A stretch of DNA of 37,667 nt from Planctomycetota bacterium (GCA_020425515.1 JAGQRI010000183.1:1-37667); one strand, 5' to 3'. Counted from the first letter of the stretch, positions 27,383 through 36,145 are shown. Made by a program: numbers and translations. Notes: generated by a model from the sequence alone, not told the origin.

Positions 27383-29938
27383 ATGTGCAAGCGCCTGCCG
27401 TTCTACCGCAACCTGAATCCCAACCGCGCCCTGCTGATGTCGCTGCCGTTCGCGCTGGCGGGCGTCTGCGCGCAGGAGGCGCTCGCCGTCGACCACAACG
27501 TAAACGACCTGGCCTCGTTGCGCACGGCGCTCACGGCAGTGAACGCGTCGATGACGGACGACCGCATTCTGATCGCATCCGGCACGATCACGCTGGACGC
27601 GGGGCGCCTGAACGCGGGCACCGGCGACCTTGAGGTCACCAAGGCCAGCGGCAACCTGGAAATCATCGGCGCGGGGCAGACCAGCACGATCATCGACGCC
27701 AACAGTGAAGACCGCGCGTTCAACCTGTCACCCGGCTCGACGGTAACGGTCACGATCCGCGACCTGACGATCCAGAACGGGCTCGCCACGGACGACGGCG
27801 GCTCGGCCGGCACCGCGCACGGCGGCGGCATTCTGCAGTCGGACGGCGACCTGGTACTGGAAAACGTCACGTTCAGCAACAACACGGCGCAAGGGGCCGA
27901 TGGCGCCAACGGCGCGAACGGCACTTCTTCGTCGCCGACCGGCGGTGTTGGCGTCGACGGCAGTGATGCCAACGGCGGCGGGTTGTTTGCCAACGGCGGC
28001 AGTGTGCAGATCACCGGTTGCGACTTCAGCAACAACAATGCAATCGGGGGGACCGGCGGCGACGGCGGCGACGGCTATACCTCATCCAGCACGGGCGGCC
28101 CCGGCGGCAACGCTGGGGCCGGCGGCAGCGGGCATGGCGCTGGTGCCTGGTGTAGCGGGGGCGCCGTTACGATCAGCGGCAGCACATTCGCCGGCAACTC
28201 CGCTACGGGCGGCGCCGGCGGCGCTGGCGGGCGTGGCGGGTCGTCCAGCTTCGGCGCGTACGACGGCGGCAACGGCGGGGCCGGGGGCGAGAGCACGGGA
28301 GGCGGTGTTTACGCCAACCTGACGGCCTCGATGACAATCGACTCCTCAACGTTCAGCGCGAACTCGGTCGTCGGCGGCATTGGCGGAAACGGCGGCGGTG
28401 GCGGAAACGGCTTCAGCACATCGGGCGCAAATGGCGGAGTGGGCGGAAGCGGCGGCAGCGCCCTCGGTTCCGGAATCTGCTCCGAGCAAGGCACCCTGGA
28501 CATCAGCACCACTGACCTCGAAAACGGCGTCTGCACCGCTGGCGCCGGCGGCACCGGTGGCTACGGCGGTGACGCGTCCGATGGCGACGGCGGCGACTCC
28601 GGGGCGGGCGGAAACGGCGGCAACGCAGGAGGCGCGATTTGCTTCGTGAACGGCACGGTGTCGTTTTCGTCCGGCACGATCAGCGGCAATGCCGCCAACG
28701 CCGGGGCCGGCGGGAACGTTAGCGTCGGCGGCAGCGCGACATTCAGCGGCAGAGGCGGAGTCGGCGGTGATGGCGGGTACGGGGGGCAAGGCACCGGCGG
28801 CGGGATATTGTGCGGCGTCGGCTCGCTGACGGTTTCCGGCAGCACCATCGCCGCGAACACCCTCACAGGCGGCGCCGGCGGTAATGGCGGGCGGGCGGGC
28901 GACGGAACCGGCAGCATCGGCGGCAACGGCGGAAACGGCGCCCAGGGCGGGAACGTATACGGCGCGGGCATTTTCGGCGGCACGGCCAGCCTGACTGTCA
29001 CCGACTCCACCATCAGCGGCAACAGCGGCGCGGGCGGCAACGGCGGCGACGCCGGCAGTGGCGGCACGGGCCCATCCGGCGGCGGCGACGGCGGCGACGG
29101 CGGCGCAGGCGCGGGCGGCTCGGGAATCGGTATCTACTCGTTGGGCACCCTGGTACTGACCAGCGTGACCATCTCCGGCAACTCAGGCACGACGGGCGAC
29201 GGCGGCGACGGCGGCGACGGCGCGAACGGCGGCCCAAGCGGCGTGGGCGGCAACGGCGGCAACGCCAGTGAGATCACCGGCGGCGGGATCTACTCCGGCG
29301 GCGGCACGCTGACGCTTTCCAACTCGACCGTGGCTTTCAACTCCGCGGCCACCACCGGCACGCCCGGCAGCGCCGGCACCGGCAACACCTCGTCGACGAG
29401 TGCATTCGGCGGCGCGACCATCCCCAGCAGTGGCGGCGCCCTCTTCGTCAACAGCTCCACTGTCACCATCCAGAGCAGCATTCTCAGCGACAACACGGGT
29501 GACGCGGCCAACGATGTGGACGGCACAGTCGGCACAGTCAACGCCAGCCTTGTCGGCGACTCGACAGGGCTTACCGTCAGCAGCGGCACCGGCAACCTGC
29601 TCGACACCAACCCGATGCTCGGCAGCCTGGCCGATAACGGCGGGGCGACGTTCACCCACGCCATCGCAAGCACCAGCCCGGCGCGCAACGTCGGCATCAA
29701 CCCTTTGAGCCTGACCACCGACCAGCGCGGCTACTCGCGCGACGACGGCAACGGCGTGGACATCGGCGCCTTCGAGTATGGCGCGACCATACCCGTCGGC
29801 AGCAGCAGCGGCGGCGGGGGCGATGACGACAGCAACTGCAGCACCGGCGAAGGCAACGGATTCTGGATGCTCTTGCTCGGCCTCTTCTCGGCCGCGCTGG
29901 TGACCCTGCGCGGGAAACGCGAGACCTCAAGGGACTAG
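27383..29938 (+). CDS. Secreted glycine-rich beta-helix protein with C-terminal anchor
   Basis: This 851-residue protein has a signal peptide (ALLMSLPFALAGVCAQEALA, cleavage near 35/36). A right-handed parallel beta-helix follows (ITLDAGRL, LEIIGAGQTSTIIDANSEDRAF, LTIQNGLA), typical of POMP/pectate-lyase-like surface proteins. Repeats of the form GG-x-GG (NGG, AGG, GGDGG) fill residues 150-680, giving PE_PGRS-like composition between beta strands such as TISGNSG and STFSGNS. The choice-of-anchor end reads NPMLGSLADNGGATFTHAI and GYSRDDGNGVDIGAFEYG. The last 44 residues hold a Ser/Gly/Asp linker, one Cys (819), a TM (about 828-842) and a basic end (RGKRE), which resembles a C-terminal sorting signal. 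GGAG precedes the ATG. A TPR-like gene begins 2 bp after the stop. Confidence 0.85.
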   Translation: MCKRLPFYRNLNPNRALLMSLPFALAGVCAQEALAVDHNVNDLASLRTALTAVNASMTDDRILIASGTITLDAGRLNAGTGDLEVTKASGNLEIIGAGQTSTIIDANSEDRAFNLSPGSTVTVTIRDLTIQNGLATDDGGSAGTAHGGGILQSDGDLVLENVTFSNNTAQGADGANGANGTSSSPTGGVGVDGSDANGGGLFANGGSVQITGCDFSNNNAIGGTGGDGGDGYTSSSTGGPGGNAGAGGSGHGAGAWCSGGAVTISGSTFAGNSATGGAGGAGGRGGSSSFGAYDGGNGGAGGESTGGGVYANLTASMTIDSSTFSANSVVGGIGGNGGGGGNGFSTSGANGGVGGSGGSALGSGICSEQGTLDISTTDLENGVCTAGAGGTGGYGGDASDGDGGDSGAGGNGGNAGGAICFVNGTVSFSSGTISGNAANAGAGGNVSVGGSATFSGRGGVGGDGGYGGQGTGGGILCGVGSLTVSGSTIAANTLTGGAGGNGGRAGDGTGSIGGNGGNGAQGGNVYGAGIFGGTASLTVTDSTISGNSGAGGNGGDAGSGGTGPSGGGDGGDGGAGAGGSGIGIYSLGTLVLTSVTISGNSGTTGDGGDGGDGANGGPSGVGGNGGNASEITGGGIYSGGGTLTLSNSTVAFNSAATTGTPGSAGTGNTSSTSAFGGATIPSSGGALFVNSSTVTIQSSILSDNTGDAANDVDGTVGTVNASLVGDSTGLTVSSGTGNLLDTNPMLGSLADNGGATFTHAIASTSPARNVGINPLSLTTDQRGYSRDDGNGVDIGAFEYGATIPVGSSSGGGGDDDSNCSTGEGNGFWMLLLGLFSAALVTLRGKRETSRD

Positions 29939-29940
29939 TC

Positions 29941-30837
29941 ATGGACATCAAGGACTTGATCAACAACGGATGGGCGCGGCATGACAAGGAATCGGAAGCG
30001 CTGGCCAAGGACCTCGAAGCCAACGTCGCGCTCGCCGAGACGCCGGCCCACGTCGGCGCTTTCATGCAACTCGCGAACCACACCATCGGCGGCCATCTAA
30101 CGGACTGGCCCCGCGCCGCGGCATTGGCCGAGCGCGTAATGCAAGGGCGCGCCGACGCCCACGAGCTGGCGGCGCCCTACAGCAACCTCGCCGTCGCGCA
30201 GTACATGGCCGGCAAGCAGGCCGACGCGCTCGCCAACGAGTTGCACAGCGTGCGCCTGACCGACATGGAGCCGATCAGCATGATGGTGCGCACGCGCGTG
30301 CTGATCGCCGCGGCGCTGATCGAGGCCGGGCGGCTTGATGAAGCCGTGCCGATGTACGACGCGGCGCTGCAGACGGCACGCTCGCGCGACGAGAAGCTCG
30401 CCTGCGACCAGGCGCTCGCCATGACCAGCAACAACATCGCCAGCGAGTTGAGCGAGAAGGAAACACGCACAGAGGCCGAAGACGACCTGATGCTCAAGGC
30501 CGCGAAGGCCGCGCGCGACTTCTGGGTGAAGTGCGGGACCTGGGAGAACGAAGAGCGCGCCGATTACCTGTTGGCGATCGTGCACAACCGCTTGAACCAG
30601 CCGGACAAGGCGCTCGAGTTCGCGGCCCACGCGCTGGAGGTCATCAGCAAGCACGGCGAAGAGGTAGTGGACGAGGCCTTCATAAACCTCGCGATGGCGA
30701 AGTCATTCACACTGAAAGACGACCGCCCCGCCTACGACAAGGTAATGGCAAGAGCCCAGGAGCTGGCCGACGACTTCAACGATGAAGGCCTAAAGACCTG
30801 GTTCGCCGAAACCAAAGCCAAGGTCGAGTGGAAGTAG
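29941..30837 (+). CDS. TPR-like alpha-helical protein
   Basis: This 298-residue soluble protein consists of helical pairs resembling tetratricopeptide repeats: AAPYSNLAVAQYMAGKQADALANE, VLIAAALIEAGRLDEAVPMYDAALQTA, DYLLAIVHNRLNQPDKALEFAAHALEVI and EAFINLAMAKSFTLKDDRPAYDKVM. No signal peptide or TM is seen, so it is probably cytoplasmic and makes protein-protein contacts. Its ATG is 2 bp downstream of the beta-helix gene stop, so the two are co-transcribed. A role in handling or exporting the beta-helix protein is possible but not shown. Confidence 0.75.
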   Translation: MDIKDLINNGWARHDKESEALAKDLEANVALAETPAHVGAFMQLANHTIGGHLTDWPRAAALAERVMQGRADAHELAAPYSNLAVAQYMAGKQADALANELHSVRLTDMEPISMMVRTRVLIAAALIEAGRLDEAVPMYDAALQTARSRDEKLACDQALAMTSNNIASELSEKETRTEAEDDLMLKAAKAARDFWVKCGTWENEERADYLLAIVHNRLNQPDKALEFAAHALEVISKHGEEVVDEAFINLAMAKSFTLKDDRPAYDKVMARAQELADDFNDEGLKTWFAETKAKVEWK

Positions 30838-31016
30838 CTACTCGCGCCACATCTAAGGGAATGACCAGCTCGACAAGGCAGCATTCGGAGCCCTGTTCAA
30901 ACAAGCACCGCCCGCAATAAGTCCCGCATCGTCCGTGAGAGCAAGGGCGCGAAAAGCTAGTCGGACAGATATGTACTCGCCGGATCGTCCTGTCTAGCCA
31001 CGAAGTTCCCACTTTT

Positions 31017-31046
31017 TTGCGCTAGCATTTTCTATCATGCTACACT
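31017..31046 (+). promoter_or_regulatory. Putative promoter of the TIR-APAZ / short Argonaute operon
   Basis: TTGCGC (31017-31022) and TACACT (31041-31046) are spaced by 18 bp in a locally AT-rich stretch (ACTTTTTTGC upstream), 33 bp before the GTG start. A second possible -10 (TATCAT, 31033-31038) overlaps. The rest of the 240-bp gap back to the TPR-like gene (30838-31010) shows no gene or repeat. Confidence 0.45.
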
Positions 31047-31078
31047 GCTAGTGGCAATTTGAAGGCTGCGGAGACACA

Positions 31079-32413
31079 GTGCCACCTGAGTTAGACACCT
31101 TGTTCATCTGCCACGCGAACCCCGCTGACAACGAACCCACGTTGTGGCTGGCTTCCCGTTTAGGCTTGCTTGGATATCGAGTCTGGGCGGACGTCGCTAG
31201 TCTGGCAGGCGGAGAGTACACGTGGCGCACGATCGAAGATGTGTTGAGGCAGCGTGCATGCGTGTTCATATACCTCTTCAGCAGTGCATCAAAAGATAGT
31301 CCGGGCGTTCGCGACGAGATCGAGCTGGCAAAGACCCTCGAGAAGGAACGAGGATCGAACTTCATTCTGCCGGTCAGACTCGACCAGACTTCCTACGGGA
31401 GTCTCCCCGTCGGACTTACAGGAAAGAACGCCAAGTCGATGGCAAGCGATTGGGCCAAGGGTCTCGCCGATATCATCACGTTCTTGGAGAAGCGAGACGT
31501 TCCGAAAGAAGTTTCAGCAGAAACGATTGCCGAACGCACATGGATCTCCGCCGTCAGCAGCGAGTGTTCAGATGTCGTTGAAGAGCCTGCGACGCTATGG
31601 ACCAACTTCTTCCCGCTTGAAAGCAACCCCATCGTTCACGTCTACGAGCATGACAACTTCAAGGGGGATAAGTTCGGAGATCTACCCGGCGATTTTGTTT
31701 GGAGCAGACAATCGAACTATTTGGCGACCTTTGCATCGCCAAAATTCGTTGATCGAGAACTGAGTCGGTTCGCCCTCAAGCACCTTCTATCCGTGCCTCT
31801 CGGTGAACACCTACCCGAAGCAAGCGTCTTTCGCGCCCGGTCTTTAGCACGGGAACTCCTTCGAAAGACTTGGGCGCTGCACTGCACAAAAGTGGAAGCC
31901 CCGATTTACGAGTTTGTTTCACGGTCGGGGTTCAGGAAGAGCTATGCGGTGATGTTTACGCCTGAATTCGCCGGAATCAAAAAGATACGATCCAAGCTCG
32001 AGAGCATCGCACATAGTCGGTCCCTCAACGGGCAGAGTGGCAAGATCGGAGGCGCTACTCGGCGTTGGATCTATGGTGCCGAGCTTGAAGCCCATGTTTA
32101 TCCCCAGTTTGGCTTTTCGTTCTACCCGCGAGTCGGTGTCTACAAGGAAGGTTCAGACGCTGACGGCGACATCACCTTCCTAGATAATCAGCGCAACTCG
32201 GTCACGGCAGGCTGGTATAACCCCACTTGGCGAGACCGCATGCTTGTCGCTATGGAAGTCCTCTCTAACCACGCCTCGGTTCTTTCCCTTCAGACTGGGT
32301 GTGATCAAACCGTGGACGTTTGTGCTACTCCTCAGACGTACGGGGTCAACTTCGACTACCGCGTAAGCCACAGCGGCGCCATAAGTGCGCCAGGCTCGCA
32401 GGAGGAGGAGTAG
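31079..32413 (+). CDS. TIR-APAZ protein, effector of a SPARTA-type system
   Basis: This 444-residue protein has an N-terminal TIR domain (about 5-140): LDTLFICHANPADNE, WLASRLGLLGYRVWAD, then IYLFSSASKDSPGVRDEIELAK. Glu80 (or Glu82) is placed like the catalytic Glu of NAD-cleaving TIR domains. The remainder (about 180-444) fits an APAZ region, the part that pairs with short Argonautes and mimics their missing N-PAZ half. Length agrees with known TIR-APAZ subunits (about 450). The start is a GTG with GGAG upstream. The next gene, a short pAgo, starts at the very next base after the TAG stop. In characterised SPARTA systems the complex uses a guide RNA to sense invading DNA, then oligomerises and depletes NAD(P)+. 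Assignment of APAZ rests on context and length more than on motifs. GC is lower than in neighbouring genes. Confidence 0.88.
   Translation: MPPELDTLFICHANPADNEPTLWLASRLGLLGYRVWADVASLAGGEYTWRTIEDVLRQRACVFIYLFSSASKDSPGVRDEIELAKTLEKERGSNFILPVRLDQTSYGSLPVGLTGKNAKSMASDWAKGLADIITFLEKRDVPKEVSAETIAERTWISAVSSECSDVVEEPATLWTNFFPLESNPIVHVYEHDNFKGDKFGDLPGDFVWSRQSNYLATFASPKFVDRELSRFALKHLLSVPLGEHLPEASVFRARSLARELLRKTWALHCTKVEAPIYEFVSRSGFRKSYAVMFTPEFAGIKKIRSKLESIAHSRSLNGQSGKIGGATRRWIYGAELEAHVYPQFGFSFYPRVGVYKEGSDADGDITFLDNQRNSVTAGWYNPTWRDRMLVAMEVLSNHASVLSLQTGCDQTVDVCATPQTYGVNFDYRVSHSGAISAPGSQEEE
32401..32413 (+). promoter_or_regulatory. Ribosome binding site of the short Argonaute, inside the TIR-APAZ 3' end
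   Basis: GGAGGAGGAG (32401-32410) encodes the last Glu residues of TIR-APAZ and is followed by TAG and then GTG. The stop and start codons touch with no gap, so translation of the Argonaute should depend on ribosomes ending on TIR-APAZ, favouring equal amounts of both subunits. Confidence 0.7.
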
Positions 32414-33991
32414 GTGGAGTTTCCGAGAGTCGTGCTTCTCAACGAACCTGTCCTGGAATTCGGCCAAGGGCAAACGGCGGCCTTTGTCAGGGATGGGCTA
32501 ACGCTTTATGGCCCAGTGGACTCCGCCAAGGGCGGAAGCTCAATTTCGGTGGGGGCCGTCGGAACGAAAGAGGGTCTTGACGCACTCTCGACTTGGCTTG
32601 CACGTGTACAAACACCGGTCCCCGGAGATGGCAAGTCCAGACCTACCTTTCCGGGATTTGGTGCGACTTTCGGTACCAAGATCATCCCGGTTTCCGGCGC
32701 ATTCTTAGAGATTGATCCAACAACACTGAGGAACCTGCTAGGCAACACAGACAGGCATCAGCGTACATTCGCGGTGGTCGACACCTACATTAAGGCCATC
32801 GGTAAGTACTCGAAAGAAGAAGACGTGCAACCGGACCTATGGTTCATAGTTGTATCCAAGGAGATTGAGAATCACTGCCGTCCACTAGGGAGTTCACTAA
32901 GGGAAACACGACTTGATCCTGAGGTAAGGCTCTCCCCATCTCAAGCTAAACTCCTCCTAAGAGGAGCCGAAGACAAGAAGAAGTTCTTGTTTGACGCAAT
33001 GCAGAGAGACCACGCAGAGAAGTCCAAGCAGCGCAAGGAAATCGCCAAGACGTACACGTTCTCGCCGGACTTCCACGACCAACTCAAAGTGCGGATGCTC
33101 GGGATTGGAGTAACCCAAGTAGTCAGCCAAGAAACTCTGGCAATCGGTCCGGCATGGTCTCCAAGTGAAATCAACGTAGCCTCGGACCCCGAAGACGAGC
33201 ACATTTGGGAGAGAAATGACATTGCTTGGAGCCTTCTTACTACGACGTACTACAAAGCCTGTGGAAGGCCTTGGAAGCTTCATGGGATTCGAGAAGGGGT
33301 TTGCTACTTGGGATTGGTTTTCAAACAGGCCCCTCGCGAAGACAAGCCTGACTATGCTTGCTGCGCCGCTCAGCTTCACATCGATTCTGGAGATGGGATC
33401 GTCTTCCGTGGCGGACTCGGGCCGTGGCACACGGGCAACAATGAGTTTCACCTCTCTCGCAGAGCCGCAGAAGTCGTAGCTGAGAGGACGATAGGTCAAT
33501 ACAAACTGAAAGTCGGCAAACCGCCGGCCGAGTTGTTTGTCCACGGGAGAGCAGAGTTCAACGACGACGAGTGGTCGGGGTTTCAGACCAAGTGTGCTGA
33601 GGAAGGCACCAAAGTAACTGGTATTCGGATTCGGAAGGATCCCTCATTGAAGCTGTATTCAGAGCAGGCCTATCCGCCGTTGCGTGGAACGCTTGTCCAG
33701 ATCGACTCTCGGACAGCATTGCTTTGGACAGGCGGATTCGTACCTCGACTTGGCTATTCTCAAGGAATCGGTCAGCCGAATCCGTTGTCCCTGCGTGTCG
33801 TTCGAGGGGATGCTGACATCGAGCAAGTGGCGAAGGACGTGTTCGCACTTACCAAGGTCAACTACAATGCCTGCATCTTTGGTGACGGGCTTCCAGTCAC
33901 AATCCGGTTCGCCAACAAGATCGGATCGATTCTTACAGCTGCGCCAACACGGGATGATCACAAGTTGCTACCGTTTAGGTGGTACATCTAG
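32414..33991 (+). CDS. Short prokaryotic Argonaute (MID-PIWI), catalytically inactive
   Basis: This 525-residue protein is a short pAgo lacking N and PAZ domains, as in SPARTA (about 500 residues). The MID region (about 120-245) includes FHDQLKVRMLGIGVTQVVSQETL, which matches the guide 5'-phosphate pocket. PIWI follows: DIAWSLLTTTYYKACGRPWKLHG (269-291), CYLGLVFK (297-304), ELFVHGRAEFNDDEWSGF (373-390) and the C-terminal block PLSLRVV, FALTKVNYNAC, PVTIRFANKIGSIL. The catalytic DEDX positions appear lost: no Asp at GLV (GxD in active proteins), Gly/Ala after VH where active ones have an Asp, and Asn501 near the final position. It should guide-bind and sense targets but not cut. GTG start, immediately after the TIR-APAZ stop. 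It is convergent with the DODA gene. Confidence 0.9.
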   Translation: MEFPRVVLLNEPVLEFGQGQTAAFVRDGLTLYGPVDSAKGGSSISVGAVGTKEGLDALSTWLARVQTPVPGDGKSRPTFPGFGATFGTKIIPVSGAFLEIDPTTLRNLLGNTDRHQRTFAVVDTYIKAIGKYSKEEDVQPDLWFIVVSKEIENHCRPLGSSLRETRLDPEVRLSPSQAKLLLRGAEDKKKFLFDAMQRDHAEKSKQRKEIAKTYTFSPDFHDQLKVRMLGIGVTQVVSQETLAIGPAWSPSEINVASDPEDEHIWERNDIAWSLLTTTYYKACGRPWKLHGIREGVCYLGLVFKQAPREDKPDYACCAAQLHIDSGDGIVFRGGLGPWHTGNNEFHLSRRAAEVVAERTIGQYKLKVGKPPAELFVHGRAEFNDDEWSGFQTKCAEEGTKVTGIRIRKDPSLKLYSEQAYPPLRGTLVQIDSRTALLWTGGFVPRLGYSQGIGQPNPLSLRVVRGDADIEQVAKDVFALTKVNYNACIFGDGLPVTIRFANKIGSILTAAPTRDDHKLLPFRWYI

Positions 33992-34027
33992 GATATCGCC
34001 TGGCCAGCCGTAGCTCGTATCGCGAGG

Positions 34028-34828
34028 TCAACATCCAAACCCGAAGGCGGTGATGCGGGCTTTGGCGAAGGTGCCTGACCATGCTGTCTGGGCTTGGTCG
34101 GTTTCGGCGGCGCCGGATGTGGCCATCAGGGGTATCAGATGCTCGGCCCTTGGGTGGGCCTGGCGGGCGGCTGGGGCTTTTTGCCATTCCATTAATCGCT
34201 CGTTGCGCCGGCCAGGCTCGGCGTTGACGGTTTCCTGTAGCCACCGGTCGAACTGCTCGGAGGGCTCGCGCCCGCGCCCTGTCATTAGGGCCCTCAGGTC
34301 GTGGTAGCTCATGCCGCTGCCGATGATCAGCACGCCCTCGTCGCGCAGGGGCGCCAGCGCGCGCCCTAACTCAAAATGCTGCCGTGGGTCGAGGCCGCGG
34401 ATCAGGCTGAGCTGCACGGTGGGCACGTCGGCCTCGGGGAACGCCAGCTTGAGCGGGATAAACGTCCCGTGGTCGAAGCCGCGCCGGTCGTCCTCGGCGG
34501 TTTCGAAACCGGCTTCCTTTAACAGCCCGGCCACGCGGCGCGCGAGCTTGGGGTCGCCTGGGGCGGGCCACTGGATCTCGTAGGATTCCGGCGGGAAGCC
34601 GTAGTAGTCATAAAGCATCGGCGGGCGCGCGGCGGTCATCACGGTCGGCACGGGCGCTTCCCAGTGGGCCGAGATCACCAGCAACGCCTTCGGTTTCAGC
34701 CCGTCGGCGAACCCGCGCAGGTAGCCGGCGAGGTCGTCCACCTCGCGCTTGTCGAACATCGGCAGCTCGACGAAGGGCCAGGGCCCGCCGCCGTGGGGAA
34801 TGAAGAATACCGGCATTCGCCCAGCCAT
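34028..34828 (-). CDS. DODA-type extradiol ring-cleavage dioxygenase (LigB/YgiD family)
   Basis: This 266-residue enzyme belongs to the class III extradiol dioxygenases, which use a non-heme metal to open catechol-type rings (DOPA dioxygenase-like). Likely metal and catalytic histidines are visible: PHGGGPW near the N-terminus, SAHWEAP, GFDHGTFIPLKLAFP and, late, PRAEHLIPLM. The spacing is that of the YgiD branch. Natural substrate cannot be told. It lies 62 bp downstream of a TetR gene on the same strand and is probably co-transcribed with it. The AhpD/CMD-like gene on the other side of TetR suggests a common inducing compound. Confidence 0.92.
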   Translation of the reverse strand: MAGRMPVFFIPHGGGPWPFVELPMFDKREVDDLAGYLRGFADGLKPKALLVISAHWEAPVPTVMTAARPPMLYDYYGFPPESYEIQWPAPGDPKLARRVAGLLKEAGFETAEDDRRGFDHGTFIPLKLAFPEADVPTVQLSLIRGLDPRQHFELGRALAPLRDEGVLIIGSGMSYHDLRALMTGRGREPSEQFDRWLQETVNAEPGRRNERLMEWQKAPAARQAHPRAEHLIPLMATSGAAETDQAQTAWSGTFAKARITAFGFGC

Positions 34829-34890
34829 AACGCCTCCGCGTCCTTAACACCCGGATGCCCGGCGACAATCCAGAACGGCCAGACCCTCTT

Positions 34891-35451
34891 TTAGCGTGCG
34901 GCGTCGAGCAGTGCCTGTGCGATCGCTTTGGCGTCGCGGGCCGGAGCGGGTGTGCGGGTGGCTTCGGCGCGCAGCTTGGCGCCCTCGATCAGCAGCAGGA
35001 ACTGGCGCGCCCTGGCCTTGGACTGCTTCAGCTTTTCCTCTGTCGCGAGCTCGGTCAGCCAGTCGTGCATGGCGCCCATTACCGCATCCACGGTTTTTCG
35101 GACCTCGTGTTCGGGGTCGGGGTATTCGGTTACGGCGCGGATGAAGCTGCAGCCGTAGAAGTCAGGCGACCGGAACCACTTCTCGAGCGCGTCGAAAATG
35201 GCCAGCAGCTTCGAGCCCTTCGCGCGCTCGACGCTCTGCTTCAGCCAGGCCAGGTGCGACTCGCCGCGCCGCGCCAGGTAGGCCGCGACCAGCGCGTCCT
35301 TGCCCTTGAAGTGCCGGTAGAGCGTGGCCTTGGCGAAGCCGGATTTTTCCAGCATCAGCTCGACGCCGACGGCGCGGAAGCCGTGTTCGTTGAAGAGTTC
35401 TCCGGCGGTGTCGAGGAGCTGCCGGCGGATGCTGGGGTCCCTGGTTCGCAT
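34891..35451 (-). CDS. TetR-family transcriptional regulator
   Basis: This 186-residue repressor has an N-terminal TetR helix-turn-helix (about 5-55): IRRQLLDTAGELFNEHGFRAVGVELMLEKSGFAKATLYRHFKGKDALVAAYL. The helical C-terminal ligand domain contains a single Cys (YGCSFI, about residue 100). The YGCSF segment and general size fit the branch with a C-terminal domain like that of regulators of aromatic or nitroaromatic stress, though the ligand is unknown. It is divergent from the AhpD/CMD gene, with a perfect 8-bp-arm palindrome between them, and upstream of DODA. Likely it represses both itself and its neighbours. Confidence 0.93.
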   Translation of the reverse strand: MRTRDPSIRRQLLDTAGELFNEHGFRAVGVELMLEKSGFAKATLYRHFKGKDALVAAYLARRGESHLAWLKQSVERAKGSKLLAIFDALEKWFRSPDFYGCSFIRAVTEYPDPEHEVRKTVDAVMGAMHDWLTELATEEKLKQSKARARQFLLLIEGAKLRAEATRTPAPARDAKAIAQALLDAAR

Positions 35452-35528
35452 GGTTCTCTTTTAACACGGGAAACAAATTCAGAAATCCGGGAACAGGACG
35501 GCGCGGGGGGATGTTCTCGGGGTAAGCA

Positions 35529-35548
35529 TAGAAAGAATGGTCTTTCTA
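35529..35548. promoter_or_regulatory. Probable TetR operator (palindrome)
   Basis: TAGAAAGA-ATGG-TCTTTCTA is a perfect inverted repeat with 8-bp arms and a 4-bp centre. It lies 77 bp upstream of the tetR ATG and 34 bp upstream of the AhpD/CMD ATG, the position expected for an operator controlling both promoters. Its AT-rich content stands out from the GC-rich background. Confidence 0.7.
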
Positions 35549-35581
35549 CTTATGGACAACCCACTGAATTCGGAGATCGAC

Positions 35582-36136
35582 ATGCAGCGCATTCCCTCAG
35601 TCAGCCCGGAAACCGCACAGGGCAAACAGAAAGAACTGCTGGACGCCGTGAAAAAGAAAATGGGCGGCGTGCCCAACCTCGTGCGCGTTTTCGCCAACTC
35701 GCCCAGCGCGCTGGAGGGCTACCTCGGGTTGTCGGGCGCCCTGGGCGGCGGGAAGCTCGACGCCCGCCAGCGCGAGCGCATCGCCCTCACCGTCGCCGAG
35801 GCCAACTCCTGCGCCTACTGCGCCAGCGCACACACCGCCATCGGCAAGCTGGTCGGGCTGGACGAGACCGACATCGCCGAGGCCCGCCACGCCGACAACG
35901 GCAACCCGAAGGCCCGCACCGGGCTGCGCTTCGCCCGCAAGGTGCTCGAGACCAAAGGCCGGGTCAGCGACGCCGACCTCCAGGCCACGCGCCAGGCGGG
36001 CTACAGCGACGAGGAGATTCTCGAAATCGTCGGCAACGTCGTGCTGAACATCTACACCAACTACATCAACCACGTGGCGGACACCGAGATCGACTTCCCC
36101 AGCGTCAAGCCCGAACCCGCGAATGCCATCGCGTAG
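35582..36136 (+). CDS. AhpD/carboxymuconolactone decarboxylase-family protein
   Basis: This 184-residue helical protein belongs to the AhpD/CMD superfamily. It shows the family's redox motif NSCAYCASAHTAIGK (CxxC followed by H), as in AhpD-type peroxide-reducing proteins, preceded by RERIALTVAEA. The second half has a typical EILEIVGNVVLNIYTNYINHVADTEIDFP. Such proteins reduce peroxides or modify small oxidised compounds; here the CxxC points to redox activity rather than true lactone decarboxylation. The start ATG at 35582 has GGAG at correct spacing; the frame is open from 35537, but that part overlaps the operator. It is divergent from tetR. Confidence 0.92.
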   Translation: MQRIPSVSPETAQGKQKELLDAVKKKMGGVPNLVRVFANSPSALEGYLGLSGALGGGKLDARQRERIALTVAEANSCAYCASAHTAIGKLVGLDETDIAEARHADNGNPKARTGLRFARKVLETKGRVSDADLQATRQAGYSDEEILEIVGNVVLNIYTNYINHVADTEIDFPSVKPEPANAIA

Positions 36137-36145
36137 CGATCGGCT

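Noticed and set aside
32414-33991. Catalytically active long Argonaute
   Set aside because: The length lacks room for N and PAZ domains, and the alignable catalytic acidic positions are replaced.
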